From an uncultured Bacteroidales bacterium (lineage in GTDB: Bacteria > Bacteroidota > Bacteroidia > Bacteroidales > F082), in NCBI GenBank assembly GCA_946185535.1, contig CAMHJX010000011.1, positions 43,624 through 107,623 of the forward strand: a DNA stretch of 64,000 bases. The letters are read 5' to 3'. This document shows positions 1 through 6,681 of the stretch, piece after piece. A program made the translations under genes and the position numbers. The stretch's first letter is position 1; the number at the start of each line of letters is the position of its first letter. The notes under the pieces were generated by a model. That model searched no databases. It saw nothing but the letters and a program-made list of their open reading frames with translations, and was not told where the DNA came from.

Positions 1-599
1 TAGAGGTGGGTTGTGCCATCCTCATCGGTGAAATGGCCAGTGCCATGCACCGTATGTCCACCGAGGTTGTGTGCTGTCGCGGTCCTAATAATGCTGCCGT
101 TGCGGTCGACAAGCTTGAGGTCGAGATGAAGGTTAGGACTGCTGCCCGTGGCTCTCTCGCCGACCCAAAAGGCGTCGTAAACGGGATCGTAGGTGCAAAT
201 GCCCAGCTCGCTTAAAGTTGTGTTAATCTGCCCGACAAGAGTCTTGTTGCGAAGGTCGTAACACCAAATTGTGCTGGAATGGGCATCGCAGCCATAGACA
301 TACTGTCCGTCATAGGTCATGTCGCGCATGTAGTTATCGGAGTTTTCGATTCCAGGAACGTCGAATTCTTCAATGAGGTTGCCATTAAGGTCGTATTTGT
401 AGAACATCGACAACACCGTCGACGACTTGCACCAAGCACTGGTGTAGATGTACTCACCGTCGTAGACCACGCCATGTTGGCGTCCAGTGGAGCATGAGAA
501 AGAGTTCACGAAATCCCACATGTCGCGTGGCGCTTGAGCTTGGATGGCACTGGGCATTGCAAAAGCCAGAGCCAAGAAAAGGAATAAATGTTTTCTCAT
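1..599 (-). CDS. secreted repeat protein, partial (C-terminal part lies outside the window)
   Basis: An open frame runs from an ATG at 599 to the window edge without a stop, giving about 199 residues. It begins with a clear signal peptide (short basic start, Leu/Phe/Ala-rich core, cleavage after AQA). The mature part has repeated units of the kind xVYDGxYIYT and MTYDGQYVYG, alternating aromatic and Asp/Gly residues, as in beta-propeller-like surface proteins of Bacteroidales. The expected sorting domain would lie off the window. The forward-strand frames across this region are shadows. I do not recognise the precise family and infer only an exported, probably cell-surface or T9SS protein. Confidence 0.75.
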   Translation of the reverse strand, partial: MRKHLFLFLALAFAMPSAIQAQAPRDMWDFVNSFSCSTGRQHGVVYDGEYIYTSAWCKSSTVLSMFYKYDLNGNLIEEFDVPGIENSDNYMRDMTYDGQYVYGCDAHSSTIWCYDLRNKTLVGQINTTLSELGICTYDPVYDAFWVGERATGSSPNLHLDLKLVDRNGSIIRTATAHNLGGHTVHGTGHFTDEDGTTHL

Positions 600-620
600 A
601 AGTCTATTATTTAGTTTGTA

Positions 621-1673
621 TTATTTCAATGGATCGGTGTTGTCGCAACGCTGCCCTTCGTATTGTTGCACCTCGTCGTATTTATAGACCAACTCGATGC
701 CCACAGTGCGGAACATCTCTTCGGTCTCGGCACCGTCGTGGTAGCGGCGCTCGCACACCACGCGCATGATGCCGCAGTTGATAATGAGCATGGCGCAGGT
801 ACGGCAAGGGGTCATGCGGCAATATAAAGTGCTGCCATCCAAGGCGATGCCACGACGGGCAGCCTGGCAGATGGCGTTTTGCTCTGCATGGACTGTGCGC
901 ACACAATGCTGGGTGACCGAGCCGTCCTCATGAATGGTCTTGCGGAAGAGGTGGCCTACATCGTCGCAGTGTGGCAGTCCGCGCGGCGAGCCCACATAGC
1001 CCGTCACTAAGATTTGTTTGTCCTTCACGATGACGCAGCCACTGCGGCCACGATTGCAGGTGGCGCGTTCGCTGACGGTGTCGGCCAGGTTGAGGAAATA
1101 GTCGTCCCACGAAGGACGCACATGAAGTTGAGTCAGTACCTTCTCCACTTGCTGGTGCAGTTGTGGGATGGAACCGTCGTTCATGAACACGAAGTCGGCC
1201 TCCTTGATGCAAGCGCCGAGGTTCTGCTTGTTGGGGTCGGTGGCTGTCATCTCACGCTCTTCGTTGGCCACAAAGGTATCGAAGTCGATGTGGTCGGTCT
1301 CCGAGCCGCGCAGGTAGATGCGGTCGTAGCGGATCTTACGGTCGGCGTCGACGGCGAAGAGATAGAACTCGCCCTTTTCGCGCAGCGAGTGGATTTCGCC
1401 TGGGGTACGGACGCTTTCGATGACCGCGTTCTTGCCTTCGGTTTTGGCGCGCTCGAAGAGTTGGTCGGTGATATAGCTGGGGCAGTGCGAGGCGCGAAGG
1501 TCGTTGCCCACCATGGTGAGCGTGTCGCGGTTCACCTCAAGGCCGCGGCGTTGGCATTCTTCTGTGATGTAGGCTCGTACTGAGTAGTGCACGAAGCCTT
1601 TCTCTTTGACGAGGTAGTCGACGATGGTGCCTTTGCCCGCACCTAGGGTGCCTGTGATTCCTATGATGATCAT
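621..1673 (-). CDS. P-loop nucleotide kinase-like / dCMP deaminase fusion protein
   Basis: 350 residues with two domains. Residues 1 to about 180 form a P-loop NTPase resembling dephospho-CoA or nucleoside monophosphate kinases, with an intact Walker A (GTLGAGKGT, residues 8-16). Residues about 185-330 form a zinc-dependent deoxycytidylate deaminase domain, with the zinc/catalytic motif HAEQNA near residue 262 and the second half PCRTC near 289. Deaminases of this family convert dCMP to dUMP for thymidylate synthesis. Typical bacterial versions are about 150 residues, so the N-terminal half is an extension; fungal dCMP deaminases have a comparable N-terminal kinase-like extension. The ATG is the only sensible start because the P-loop begins at residue 5. 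Substrate of the kinase half is unknown. Confidence 0.85.
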   Translation of the reverse strand: MIIIGITGTLGAGKGTIVDYLVKEKGFVHYSVRAYITEECQRRGLEVNRDTLTMVGNDLRASHCPSYITDQLFERAKTEGKNAVIESVRTPGEIHSLREKGEFYLFAVDADRKIRYDRIYLRGSETDHIDFDTFVANEEREMTATDPNKQNLGACIKEADFVFMNDGSIPQLHQQVEKVLTQLHVRPSWDDYFLNLADTVSERATCNRGRSGCVIVKDKQILVTGYVGSPRGLPHCDDVGHLFRKTIHEDGSVTQHCVRTVHAEQNAICQAARRGIALDGSTLYCRMTPCRTCAMLIINCGIMRVVCERRYHDGAETEEMFRTVGIELVYKYDEVQQYEGQRCDNTDPLK

Positions 1674-1699
1674 GGTGTATGGTGTTTGTCTGTGTATGA

Positions 1700-1818
1700 G
1701 CAGGGACTTACGTCGCCTGCTTGGTGTGATGTCTTCTCATTGTAAAGGCAGGGACTTACGTCGCCTGCTTGGTGTGATGTCTTCTCATTGTAAGGGCAGG
1801 GACTTACGTCGCCTGCTT
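1700..1818. repeat. 48-bp tandem direct repeat, about 2.5 copies
   Basis: Units start at 1700, 1748 and 1796, each opening with GCAGGGACTTACGTCGCCTG; the third is truncated. The copies are almost identical. It is immediately followed by CGCCCCTACGGGGC, a small palindrome. It lies between the starts of the deaminase gene and the end of the LOG gene. Because 48 is a multiple of three, a false repetitive open frame appears across it. Confidence 0.85.
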
Positions 1819-1859
1819 AATATCTGTCGCCCCTACGGGGCTGGCTCTAACTATTAGCT

Positions 1860-2447
1860 TTAAACTTGTTCTTTAATCTCATCTACCCATTTCTTGAGCT
1901 CAACGGGCTTAAAGTTCTCAATTCCCTCCAACAGTGCTTTCGGGTCGTCGCTGACGATGAGATTGTTGGCATGTTCGCGGTGGATGAAACCATCGCGTGT
2001 GGCGCGGTCGAGGAAACGAACGATGTCGTCGTAGTATCCGTTCACGTTGAAGAGTGCGACGGGCTTGTCGAACACGCGCAATTGGCTGAGCACCATTACC
2101 TCGAAAAACTCGTCCATCGTCCCCACACCGCCCGGCATGGCGATAAAAGCGTCAGCCATGTCCTCAAGGATTTTCTTGCGTTCGGCCATCGTCTCGACCA
2201 CAATCAGCTCGTCGATGTCGGGGCGGCCTACGCGCATGTCAAGCAGATGTTGTGTGATGGTCCCGACAATCCTGCAATGGCGTTCTTTCATCACTTCGGC
2301 GATGATGTTCATCAAGCCCACATTGCCTCCGCCGTAGAGTAGTTCACAATTGTTATCGGCCAAAACATTGCCCAACTCGGCTGCTTTTTCCTTGTAAATC
2401 GGGTCGAACCCCATACTGCTGCCACAAAAAATGCAGATTTTCTTCAT
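1860..2447 (-). CDS. LOG family protein (Rossmann-fold nucleotide-binding, TIGR00730 type)
   Basis: 195 residues, the usual length. The N-terminus (ICIFCGSSMG) and the motifs GGGNVGLM and PGGVGTMDE are the hallmark nucleotide-binding and catalytic signature of the LOG/lysine decarboxylase-like family. Characterised members are cytokinin-activating phosphoribohydrolases that release ribose 5-phosphate from nucleoside 5'-monophosphates; the physiological substrate in Bacteroidetes is not known. The gene has its own promoter (TACCTTTG about 15 bases upstream of the ATG on the minus strand). Despite older database names it is not a lysine decarboxylase. Confidence 0.9.
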   Translation of the reverse strand: MKKICIFCGSSMGFDPIYKEKAAELGNVLADNNCELLYGGGNVGLMNIIAEVMKERHCRIVGTITQHLLDMRVGRPDIDELIVVETMAERKKILEDMADAFIAMPGGVGTMDEFFEVMVLSQLRVFDKPVALFNVNGYYDDIVRFLDRATRDGFIHREHANNLIVSDDPKALLEGIENFKPVELKKWVDEIKEQV

Positions 2448-2461
2448 TCGGTAAATTTTTG

Positions 2462-2469
2462 CAAAGGTA
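2462..2469 (-). promoter_or_regulatory. Bacteroidetes -7 promoter element for the LOG gene
   Basis: TACCTTTG on the minus strand matches the TAnnTTTG consensus of Bacteroidetes primary sigma factor promoters and lies 15 bases upstream of the start codon at 2447. Confidence 0.6.
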
Positions 2470-2500
2470 GTATTTTTTATTTTTGCCGTGCAAATTAATT

Positions 2501-2586
2501 GCTACTGGCCTTTGGCTTCTGGCTACTGGCTGCTTGTTGATAATCATTGAGCTTCCTTCTTCGTGAAGTCGCCAGTGGCCAGTAGC
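2501..2586. repeat. inverted repeat of the word GCTACTGGCC
   Basis: GCTACTGGCC at 2501-2510 is matched by its reverse complement at 2577-2586, and further partial copies of GCTACTGGC and GCCAGTGGCC lie inside. The structure sits in the gap between divergent genes (LOG leftward, MTA/SAH nucleosidase rightward), so it is not a shared terminator. It resembles a small palindromic intergenic repeat. Confidence 0.7.
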
Positions 2587-2630
2587 CAAATTGTGAATCT
2601 TTGAATTTTGAATCTTAAATCTTTGAATCT

Positions 2631-3386
2631 ATGACCAGAAATATAGGCATTCTTGGCGCGATGGCGCAAGAAATTGATGAAGTGAAAGCCTTGCTGACCG
2701 AAAAAACCATCGTGAAAATTGCCAACCGTGAGTTTGTGGTGGGCAAAATCGGCAATGTGCGTTGTGTGGTGGCTTTCTCCAAATGGGGTAAGGTGGCGGC
2801 TACGATTACGGCTACATTATTAATACAGGAGTTTGCAGTGACGGACTTGATTTTTATTGGTACGGCAGGTGCCTTGGCCGACGGCCTCAAAGTGGGCGAC
2901 ATCGTCATTTCCAAACGCTTGGTGCAGCATGATTTGGATGCCCGCCCCATCATTTCGCGCTTCGAGTTGCCACTGCTCAACCGTGTTTATGTCGACAGCA
3001 ACCCGGAATTGACCGAGCTGGCCGGCAAGGCGGTAGCCAACCTTTTGGATAAAGGCGTTGATAAAATGGTGGGCGAGGAGGCCGTCAAGGATTTCAATCT
3101 CGCACCGACCCTGTATTTCGGCGACATTGCCAGTGGCGACCAGTTCATCAACAGCAATGAGAAACGCGAGGAGATCTTGGTTTTGTTACCCGATGTGCTT
3201 TGTGTCGAGATGGAAGGTGCGGCTGTGGCACAGGTTTGCCTTGAGTTTGGCACACCGTTCACGGTCATCCGCACCATTAGCGACACCGCCGACCACAATG
3301 CTCGCGTCGACTTCGGCAAGTTCATCGTTGAGGTGGCGAATGCTTATTCGCGGGCGATTATAGGGGAGATTGTGAGGTTGGTTTAA
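2631..3386 (+). CDS. mtnN: 5'-methylthioadenosine/S-adenosylhomocysteine nucleosidase
   Basis: 251 residues. It has the nucleoside phosphorylase fold signature: GILGAMAQE with the catalytic-base glutamate at residue 14, FIGTAGAL in the middle, the ribose-binding EMEGAA motif around residue 192, and ISDTADHNA carrying the proton-donor aspartate near the C-terminus. The enzyme hydrolyses MTA and SAH to adenine plus methylthioribose or S-ribosylhomocysteine in the cytoplasm, clearing SAM by-products. The ATG at 2631 is preceded by A/T-rich repeats of AATCTTTGAAT rather than a ribosome binding site. Slightly longer than the E. coli enzyme (232), otherwise complete. Confidence 0.92.
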   Translation: MTRNIGILGAMAQEIDEVKALLTEKTIVKIANREFVVGKIGNVRCVVAFSKWGKVAATITATLLIQEFAVTDLIFIGTAGALADGLKVGDIVISKRLVQHDLDARPIISRFELPLLNRVYVDSNPELTELAGKAVANLLDKGVDKMVGEEAVKDFNLAPTLYFGDIASGDQFINSNEKREEILVLLPDVLCVEMEGAAVAQVCLEFGTPFTVIRTISDTADHNARVDFGKFIVEVANAYSRAIIGEIVRLV

Positions 3387-3392
3387 AAGAAA

Positions 3393-3462
3393 GGTTAAGA
3401 TCCCTGAGCTTGTCGAAGGGCCGACTTGATAGATTGACGGTGCTTCGACATGCTCAGCAACC
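3393..3462. repeat. inverted pair of REP-like elements (CTTCGACANGCTCAG family)
   Basis: CCCTGAGCTTGTCGAAGGG at 3402-3420 faces CTTCGACATGCTCAG at 3443-3457, with further matching bases outside (GGTT...AACC). It separates the convergent nucleosidase and amidohydrolase genes and could also stop transcription. The same word recurs at 12701, 28731, 28768, 39061 and, inside a gene, 46930. Confidence 0.75.
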
Positions 3463-3481
3463 TGTTTTAATAGAACTAACA

Positions 3482-4618
3482 CTAACTCTTAACTTCCAAC
3501 TCCAACCTTATTATCTCCCAAAACATCCCCATCCCGATTTTCAGGATGTCATCGGGAAAATCAAACATCGGGTCATGAAGGGCAGGTTGTTCTAAGCCTG
3601 AACCGAGGCCGAAGAAACCGATGGGACAGACGCTGCCAAACCTTCCGAAGTCCTCCGACCAACGGAAGGGCTCGTCGAGGTGACCGAGACTTAACTCGAG
3701 ATTTTTGGCGGCTTGCTCTATGGTTTTCACACAGTTGGCGTCGCTGTTGGTGGCAGCGAAGGCCTCGTGCATCGAGAAGTTGAAATCGAAGAGGTGGTCT
3801 TTGGCCTTGGCGCGGCAAAACTCGATGATTTCAGTTGACATCAGTTCCAGGTTGCTGTCGTTGAAGCTGCGCAGGGTGAGCCAGATCTCGGCATGGCCGG
3901 GAGAAACACCAAAGGTCTCCTCGCCCAGCGTGGTATGCGTGATAACAAAGGTTGTCAAGGGTTTTACGGCTTTCAGTTGCTCGCGTTTTTTCTCCAATTG
4001 GTGGATGAGTTGTGCCAGCAGCTCCGAAGGGCTATGACCCGTCTCGGGTTGCGAGGCATGTGCTGTACGACCGTCGAAAACGAGCTTCAATCCAAAGGAA
4101 GCTGCCGCAAAACAACCATCTTTGACCATTATTTTACCTTTCTCGAAACTAGGGAGGTTGTGCAGCCCGTAAGCCACATCGGGTTTAATTTGCTCAAACT
4201 GCGGGTCGCTGAGGATGGCTTGTGCTCCTTGGCCCGTTTCTTCGGCGGGCTGGAAAAGCAACACCACTTCGCCTTGATTGGGACGTTGCTCGCCGAGCCA
4301 TTGCGCCAAGCCGCAGAGTATGGTGGCATGACCGTCGTGGCCGCATTTGTGCGAAATGCCTTGGTTTTGTGAGCGATAAGGGATGTCGTTGGGCTCGGGG
4401 ATGTGTAACGCGTCGATGTCACCACGGATGAGGATGCGCTTGCCAGGCTTGGCACCTTTGTAAATGGCTGCCAAGCCATAACCGCCTATTCTTTCGATGA
4501 TTTGGTCGGGTTGGGTCTGTTTCACCCATTCGTTCAAGATTTTGTTGGTCAACGCTTCCTGCCCTGAGAGCTCGGGGTGGGCGTGGAGGATATGTCTTAA
4601 TTCTATGAGGTTTTGCAT
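3482..4618 (-). CDS. M20 family metallo-amidohydrolase (N-acyl amino acid/hippurate hydrolase type)
   Basis: 378 residues from the ATG at 4618. Di-metal ligands of the M20/amidohydrolase family are visible: GDIDAL, CGHDGHATIL, the catalytic FQPAEETGQGA, YGLHNLP, and a C-terminal LHDPMFDFPDD. Members remove acyl groups from amino acids (hippurate, N-acetyl amino acids) or indole-3-acetyl conjugates; the exact substrate cannot be read. The open frame extends 38 codons upstream, but the residues before MQNLIELRHILHAHPEL are not family-like and the promoter TACTTTTG lies at 4636-4643, so the internal ATG is preferred. Cytoplasmic, no signal peptide. Confidence 0.88.
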   Translation of the reverse strand: MQNLIELRHILHAHPELSGQEALTNKILNEWVKQTQPDQIIERIGGYGLAAIYKGAKPGKRILIRGDIDALHIPEPNDIPYRSQNQGISHKCGHDGHATILCGLAQWLGEQRPNQGEVVLLFQPAEETGQGAQAILSDPQFEQIKPDVAYGLHNLPSFEKGKIMVKDGCFAAASFGLKLVFDGRTAHASQPETGHSPSELLAQLIHQLEKKREQLKAVKPLTTFVITHTTLGEETFGVSPGHAEIWLTLRSFNDSNLELMSTEIIEFCRAKAKDHLFDFNFSMHEAFAATNSDANCVKTIEQAAKNLELSLGHLDEPFRWSEDFGRFGSVCPIGFFGLGSGLEQPALHDPMFDFPDDILKIGMGMFWEIIRLELEVKS

Positions 4619-4635
4619 GATGAGATTTTTTGGTG

Positions 4636-4643
4636 CAAAAGTA
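4636..4643 (-). promoter_or_regulatory. -7 promoter element for the M20 amidohydrolase
   Basis: TACTTTTG on the minus strand, 17 bases upstream of the ATG at 4618. It overlaps codons of the longer open frame, which supports the shorter start. Confidence 0.55.
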
Positions 4644-4684
4644 GTGTTTTTTGCTAAAGGACTTTCCGAGTCAGAAATATTTCG

Positions 4685-4709
4685 TATTATTGCAGTCTGA
4701 AAAGGAGGA
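4685..4709 (+). promoter_or_regulatory. promoter element and strong Shine-Dalgarno of the antitoxin gene
   Basis: TATTATTG at 4685-4692 is close to TAnnTTTG, and AAAGGAGGA at 4701-4709 is an unusually strong ribosome binding site for this genome, six bases ahead of the ATG at 4716. It favours that ATG over the TTG at 4710. Confidence 0.55.
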
Positions 4710-4715
4710 TTGATT

Positions 4716-4904
4716 ATGACTACTATGACCATCAGTTACGATGAAAAAAATGCTCAGATTATAGATCTTATCCGCAAGTTGATCGCAGCAGGAGTTGTCA
4801 CGTATCCTGAGTGGGAAGAATGGACTGAAGAGGAAGAAAAACAAGCGTTCCTTTGTACTTCTAGGGCTAATGCCGCAAAAATGTTCTCAAAACATCTGGT
4901 ATGA
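4716..4904 (+). CDS. orphan antitoxin-like protein (DUF2683-type)
   Basis: 62 residues. The N-terminus (TMTISYDEKNAQIIDLIRKL) resembles the antitoxin at 24699, and the short acidic tail fits small type II antitoxins of Bacteroidales. It is followed with a four-base ATGA overlap by the remains of a PemK/MazF-like toxin frame, the usual antitoxin-toxin arrangement. A strong GGAGG site precedes it. Since the toxin is broken, the antitoxin is either a relic or protects against a homologous toxin elsewhere. The family assignment rests on similarity of the N-terminus and context only. Confidence 0.6.
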   Translation: MTTMTISYDEKNAQIIDLIRKLIAAGVVTYPEWEEWTEEEEKQAFLCTSRANAAKMFSKHLV

Positions 4905-5046
4905 AGTATTCACAACGTGATATCATAGAAATCAATTTCTTGTTTCCTGACGGTTCATTCAAGCCGCATCCATCCGTAAAATCAGTAGAATGAAGCAACC
5001 TTTCTTTGACGAGATGGTAGATAAAGTCATACAATCCATATTTTAA
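4901..5046 (+). pseudogene. remnant of a PemK/MazF-type toxin gene with an internal deletion
   Basis: The frame starting at 4901 reads MKYSQRDIIEINFLFPDGSF and a KPHP motif, the characteristic N-terminus of Bacteroidetes PemK/MazF-family toxins, then stops after 30 residues. A second frame from 4990 reads MKQPFFDEMVDKVIQSIF, which looks like the C-terminal helix of the same family. The two pieces are in different frames and about 60-80 residues of the middle are missing compared with the family's usual length, so an internal deletion has destroyed the gene. Each frame is too short to be listed by ordinary gene finders. The start overlaps the antitoxin stop by four bases. Confidence 0.65.
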
Positions 5047-5053
5047 GTTTATT

Positions 5054-6055
5054 ATGCAAACAGTACTCTATCCCCTAAAATTCAAGCCCATTTTTAAAGA
5101 CAAAATTTGGGGCGGAAGAAAAATCAAGGAAGTGTTGGGCATGGACTATGGCCCATTGCCGAATTGTGGCGAGGTGTGGCTGCTCTCAGGCATCTGGGAT
5201 GAGCAGAGCGAAATCGCCAATGGTGACTTCGAGGGCGATGAAATCAACGACCTGGTGGAGACTTTCATGGGGGATTTGGTTGGTGAATCTGTATTCGATA
5301 AATATGGCGAGCAATTTCCTTTGTTGCTGAAGATTATTGATGCCAATGACTGGCTATCAGTGCAGGTGCATCCCGACGACGAATTGGCCCAGAAACGCGA
5401 CTTGGGCAACGGCAAGACCGAAATGTGGTACGTGATGCAGGCCGATCAAGACGCTGAACTGGTCATGGGCTTCAACCGCGAGATGACGCGTATGGACTAT
5501 GTCAATGTGTTGAAAGACAATACGCTGCAAAGCGTTTTGAATCACGAGCAGGTGAAGAAAGACGATGTTTTCTTTATCCCTGCAGGTCGCGTCCATGCAC
5601 TTGGTCCTGGCATCATGGTGGCCGAAATCCAACAGACCAGCGACACCACCTACCGCATCTACGACTGGGATCGTATTGATGTGGCCGGCATGCGCCGCGA
5701 ATTGCATATCCCGCAGTCGGTGGAAGCCATCGATGGCACGGTGCCCGAAAACTACAAGATCGAAGTTCTCAATGTGATGAACAAGACAGTTCCTGTTGTG
5801 GATTGCCAGTATTTCGTGACCAACCTGCTTCAGTTACAGGGCGAAATGGAAAAAGACTATTCCAATCTCGATTCATTTGTGATTTTGATCGCTTTGGAGG
5901 GAAATTTCACCCTTAATTGGGAAAATGGCGCGATATTTGTAAATGCTGGAGAATGTGTCTTGATTCCGAATGTCATCAAAAAGGTGGCTATCAGGGCCGA
6001 AAAATATTGCAAACTGCTTGAAGTATATTGCCAAATTGAAGAAAACGAATTTTAA
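5054..6055 (+). CDS. manA: mannose-6-phosphate isomerase, class I
   Basis: 333 residues, the length of the short type I enzymes. Starts with LKFKPIFKDKIWGGRKI, followed by the zinc-site motif QVHPDDELAQ and a second cupin metal region around FIPAGRVHALGPGIMVAEIQQTSDTTYR-type sequence, where the RIYDWDR stretch is conserved. It interconverts mannose 6-phosphate and fructose 6-phosphate, feeding GDP-mannose or allowing mannose catabolism. It follows the toxin remnant after seven bases and has no obvious promoter in that gap. A/T-rich AATCTTTGAAT repeats separate it from the downstream TlpA-like gene. Confidence 0.92.
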   Translation: MQTVLYPLKFKPIFKDKIWGGRKIKEVLGMDYGPLPNCGEVWLLSGIWDEQSEIANGDFEGDEINDLVETFMGDLVGESVFDKYGEQFPLLLKIIDANDWLSVQVHPDDELAQKRDLGNGKTEMWYVMQADQDAELVMGFNREMTRMDYVNVLKDNTLQSVLNHEQVKKDDVFFIPAGRVHALGPGIMVAEIQQTSDTTYRIYDWDRIDVAGMRRELHIPQSVEAIDGTVPENYKIEVLNVMNKTVPVVDCQYFVTNLLQLQGEMEKDYSNLDSFVILIALEGNFTLNWENGAIFVNAGECVLIPNVIKKVAIRAEKYCKLLEVYCQIEENEF

Positions 6056-6090
6056 ATCTTTTAATCTTTGAATATTAAATTTTTGAATCA

Positions 6091-6594
6091 ATGAAAAAAC
6101 TCATGACACTTTTGCTGATGGCTCTGATGGTGACGGGCCTTCATGCGCAAACGAAATCGGAACTGCCGAACATCACCTTGAAGAATTTGAAAGGTAAGGA
6201 TGTGAACATTGCTAAGCTCAACAATGACGGCAAACCCATCGTTATCACTTTCTGGGCCACTTGGTGCGGACCTTGCATCAAAGAGCACAACGCCCTCAAT
6301 GACGTCTATGCGGACTGGCAAGACGAGACCGGTGTGAAGATTTATTCCGTCTCTATTGACGACTCGCGCTCTACCGCTAAGGTGAAGCCAGTTGTTGATG
6401 GTAAGGGCTGGAACTTTGAAGTGCTGCTCGACCCTAACGGCGATTTGAAGCGTGCCATGAATGTGAGCAATCCGCCGCACACCTTCCTGATTGATGGCAA
6501 CGGCAAGATTGTGTATCAACACACGGGCTATTTTGAAGGGGCCGAAGACGACCTTTTTGAAGAGATTCTAAAAATCGCAAAGAAGAAAAAGTGA
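6091..6594 (+). CDS. TlpA-like thioredoxin-fold protein, exported
   Basis: 167 residues. Signal peptide of about 20 residues ending in LHAQ, then a thioredoxin domain with the redox motif WCGPC in the context FWATWCGPCIKEHN, the cis-proline region PPHTFLID, and a C-terminal helix. It fits the AhpC/TSA-Redoxin TlpA subfamily of periplasmic thiol reductases or disulfide exchange proteins. It leads a same-strand run with the barrel protein and the Omp28-like lipoprotein, which also contains a thioredoxin-like domain with a CVNC motif, so shared periplasmic thiol chemistry is plausible but inferred. Confidence 0.88.
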   Translation: MKKLMTLLLMALMVTGLHAQTKSELPNITLKNLKGKDVNIAKLNNDGKPIVITFWATWCGPCIKEHNALNDVYADWQDETGVKIYSVSIDDSRSTAKVKPVVDGKGWNFEVLLDPNGDLKRAMNVSNPPHTFLIDGNGKIVYQHTGYFEGAEDDLFEEILKIAKKKK

Positions 6595-6600
6595 TTCATT

Positions 6601-6663
6601 GACGCGAGACTTCGAGACGCGAGACACGAGTCCTTGTCCCGCGTCCCGCAGTCTCGTGTCCCA
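6601..6663. repeat. inverted repeat built of GAGACACGAG/CTCGTGTC words
   Basis: GACACGAG at 6623-6630 pairs with CTCGTGTC at 6653-6660, with further imperfect GACGCGAGAC/GTCCCGCGTC pairing around it. A related palindrome lies after trpS at 48290-48325. It separates two co-oriented genes and may act as an attenuator or simply be a mobile palindromic repeat. Confidence 0.6.
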
Positions 6664-6681
6664 TGTCAAAAACATACATTT

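Noticed and set aside
1700-1818. CRISPR array
   Set aside because: The repeat has no spacers between units and only 2.5 copies; no cas genes are present.
1624-1857. Repetitive 77-residue frame with three RDLRRLL units
   Set aside because: It only reflects the 48-bp tandem repeat, whose period is a multiple of three, and overlaps the end of the deaminase gene on the other strand.
4710-4715. TTG start of the antitoxin at 4710
   Set aside because: The GGAGGA site overlaps it; the ATG at 4716 has correct spacing.
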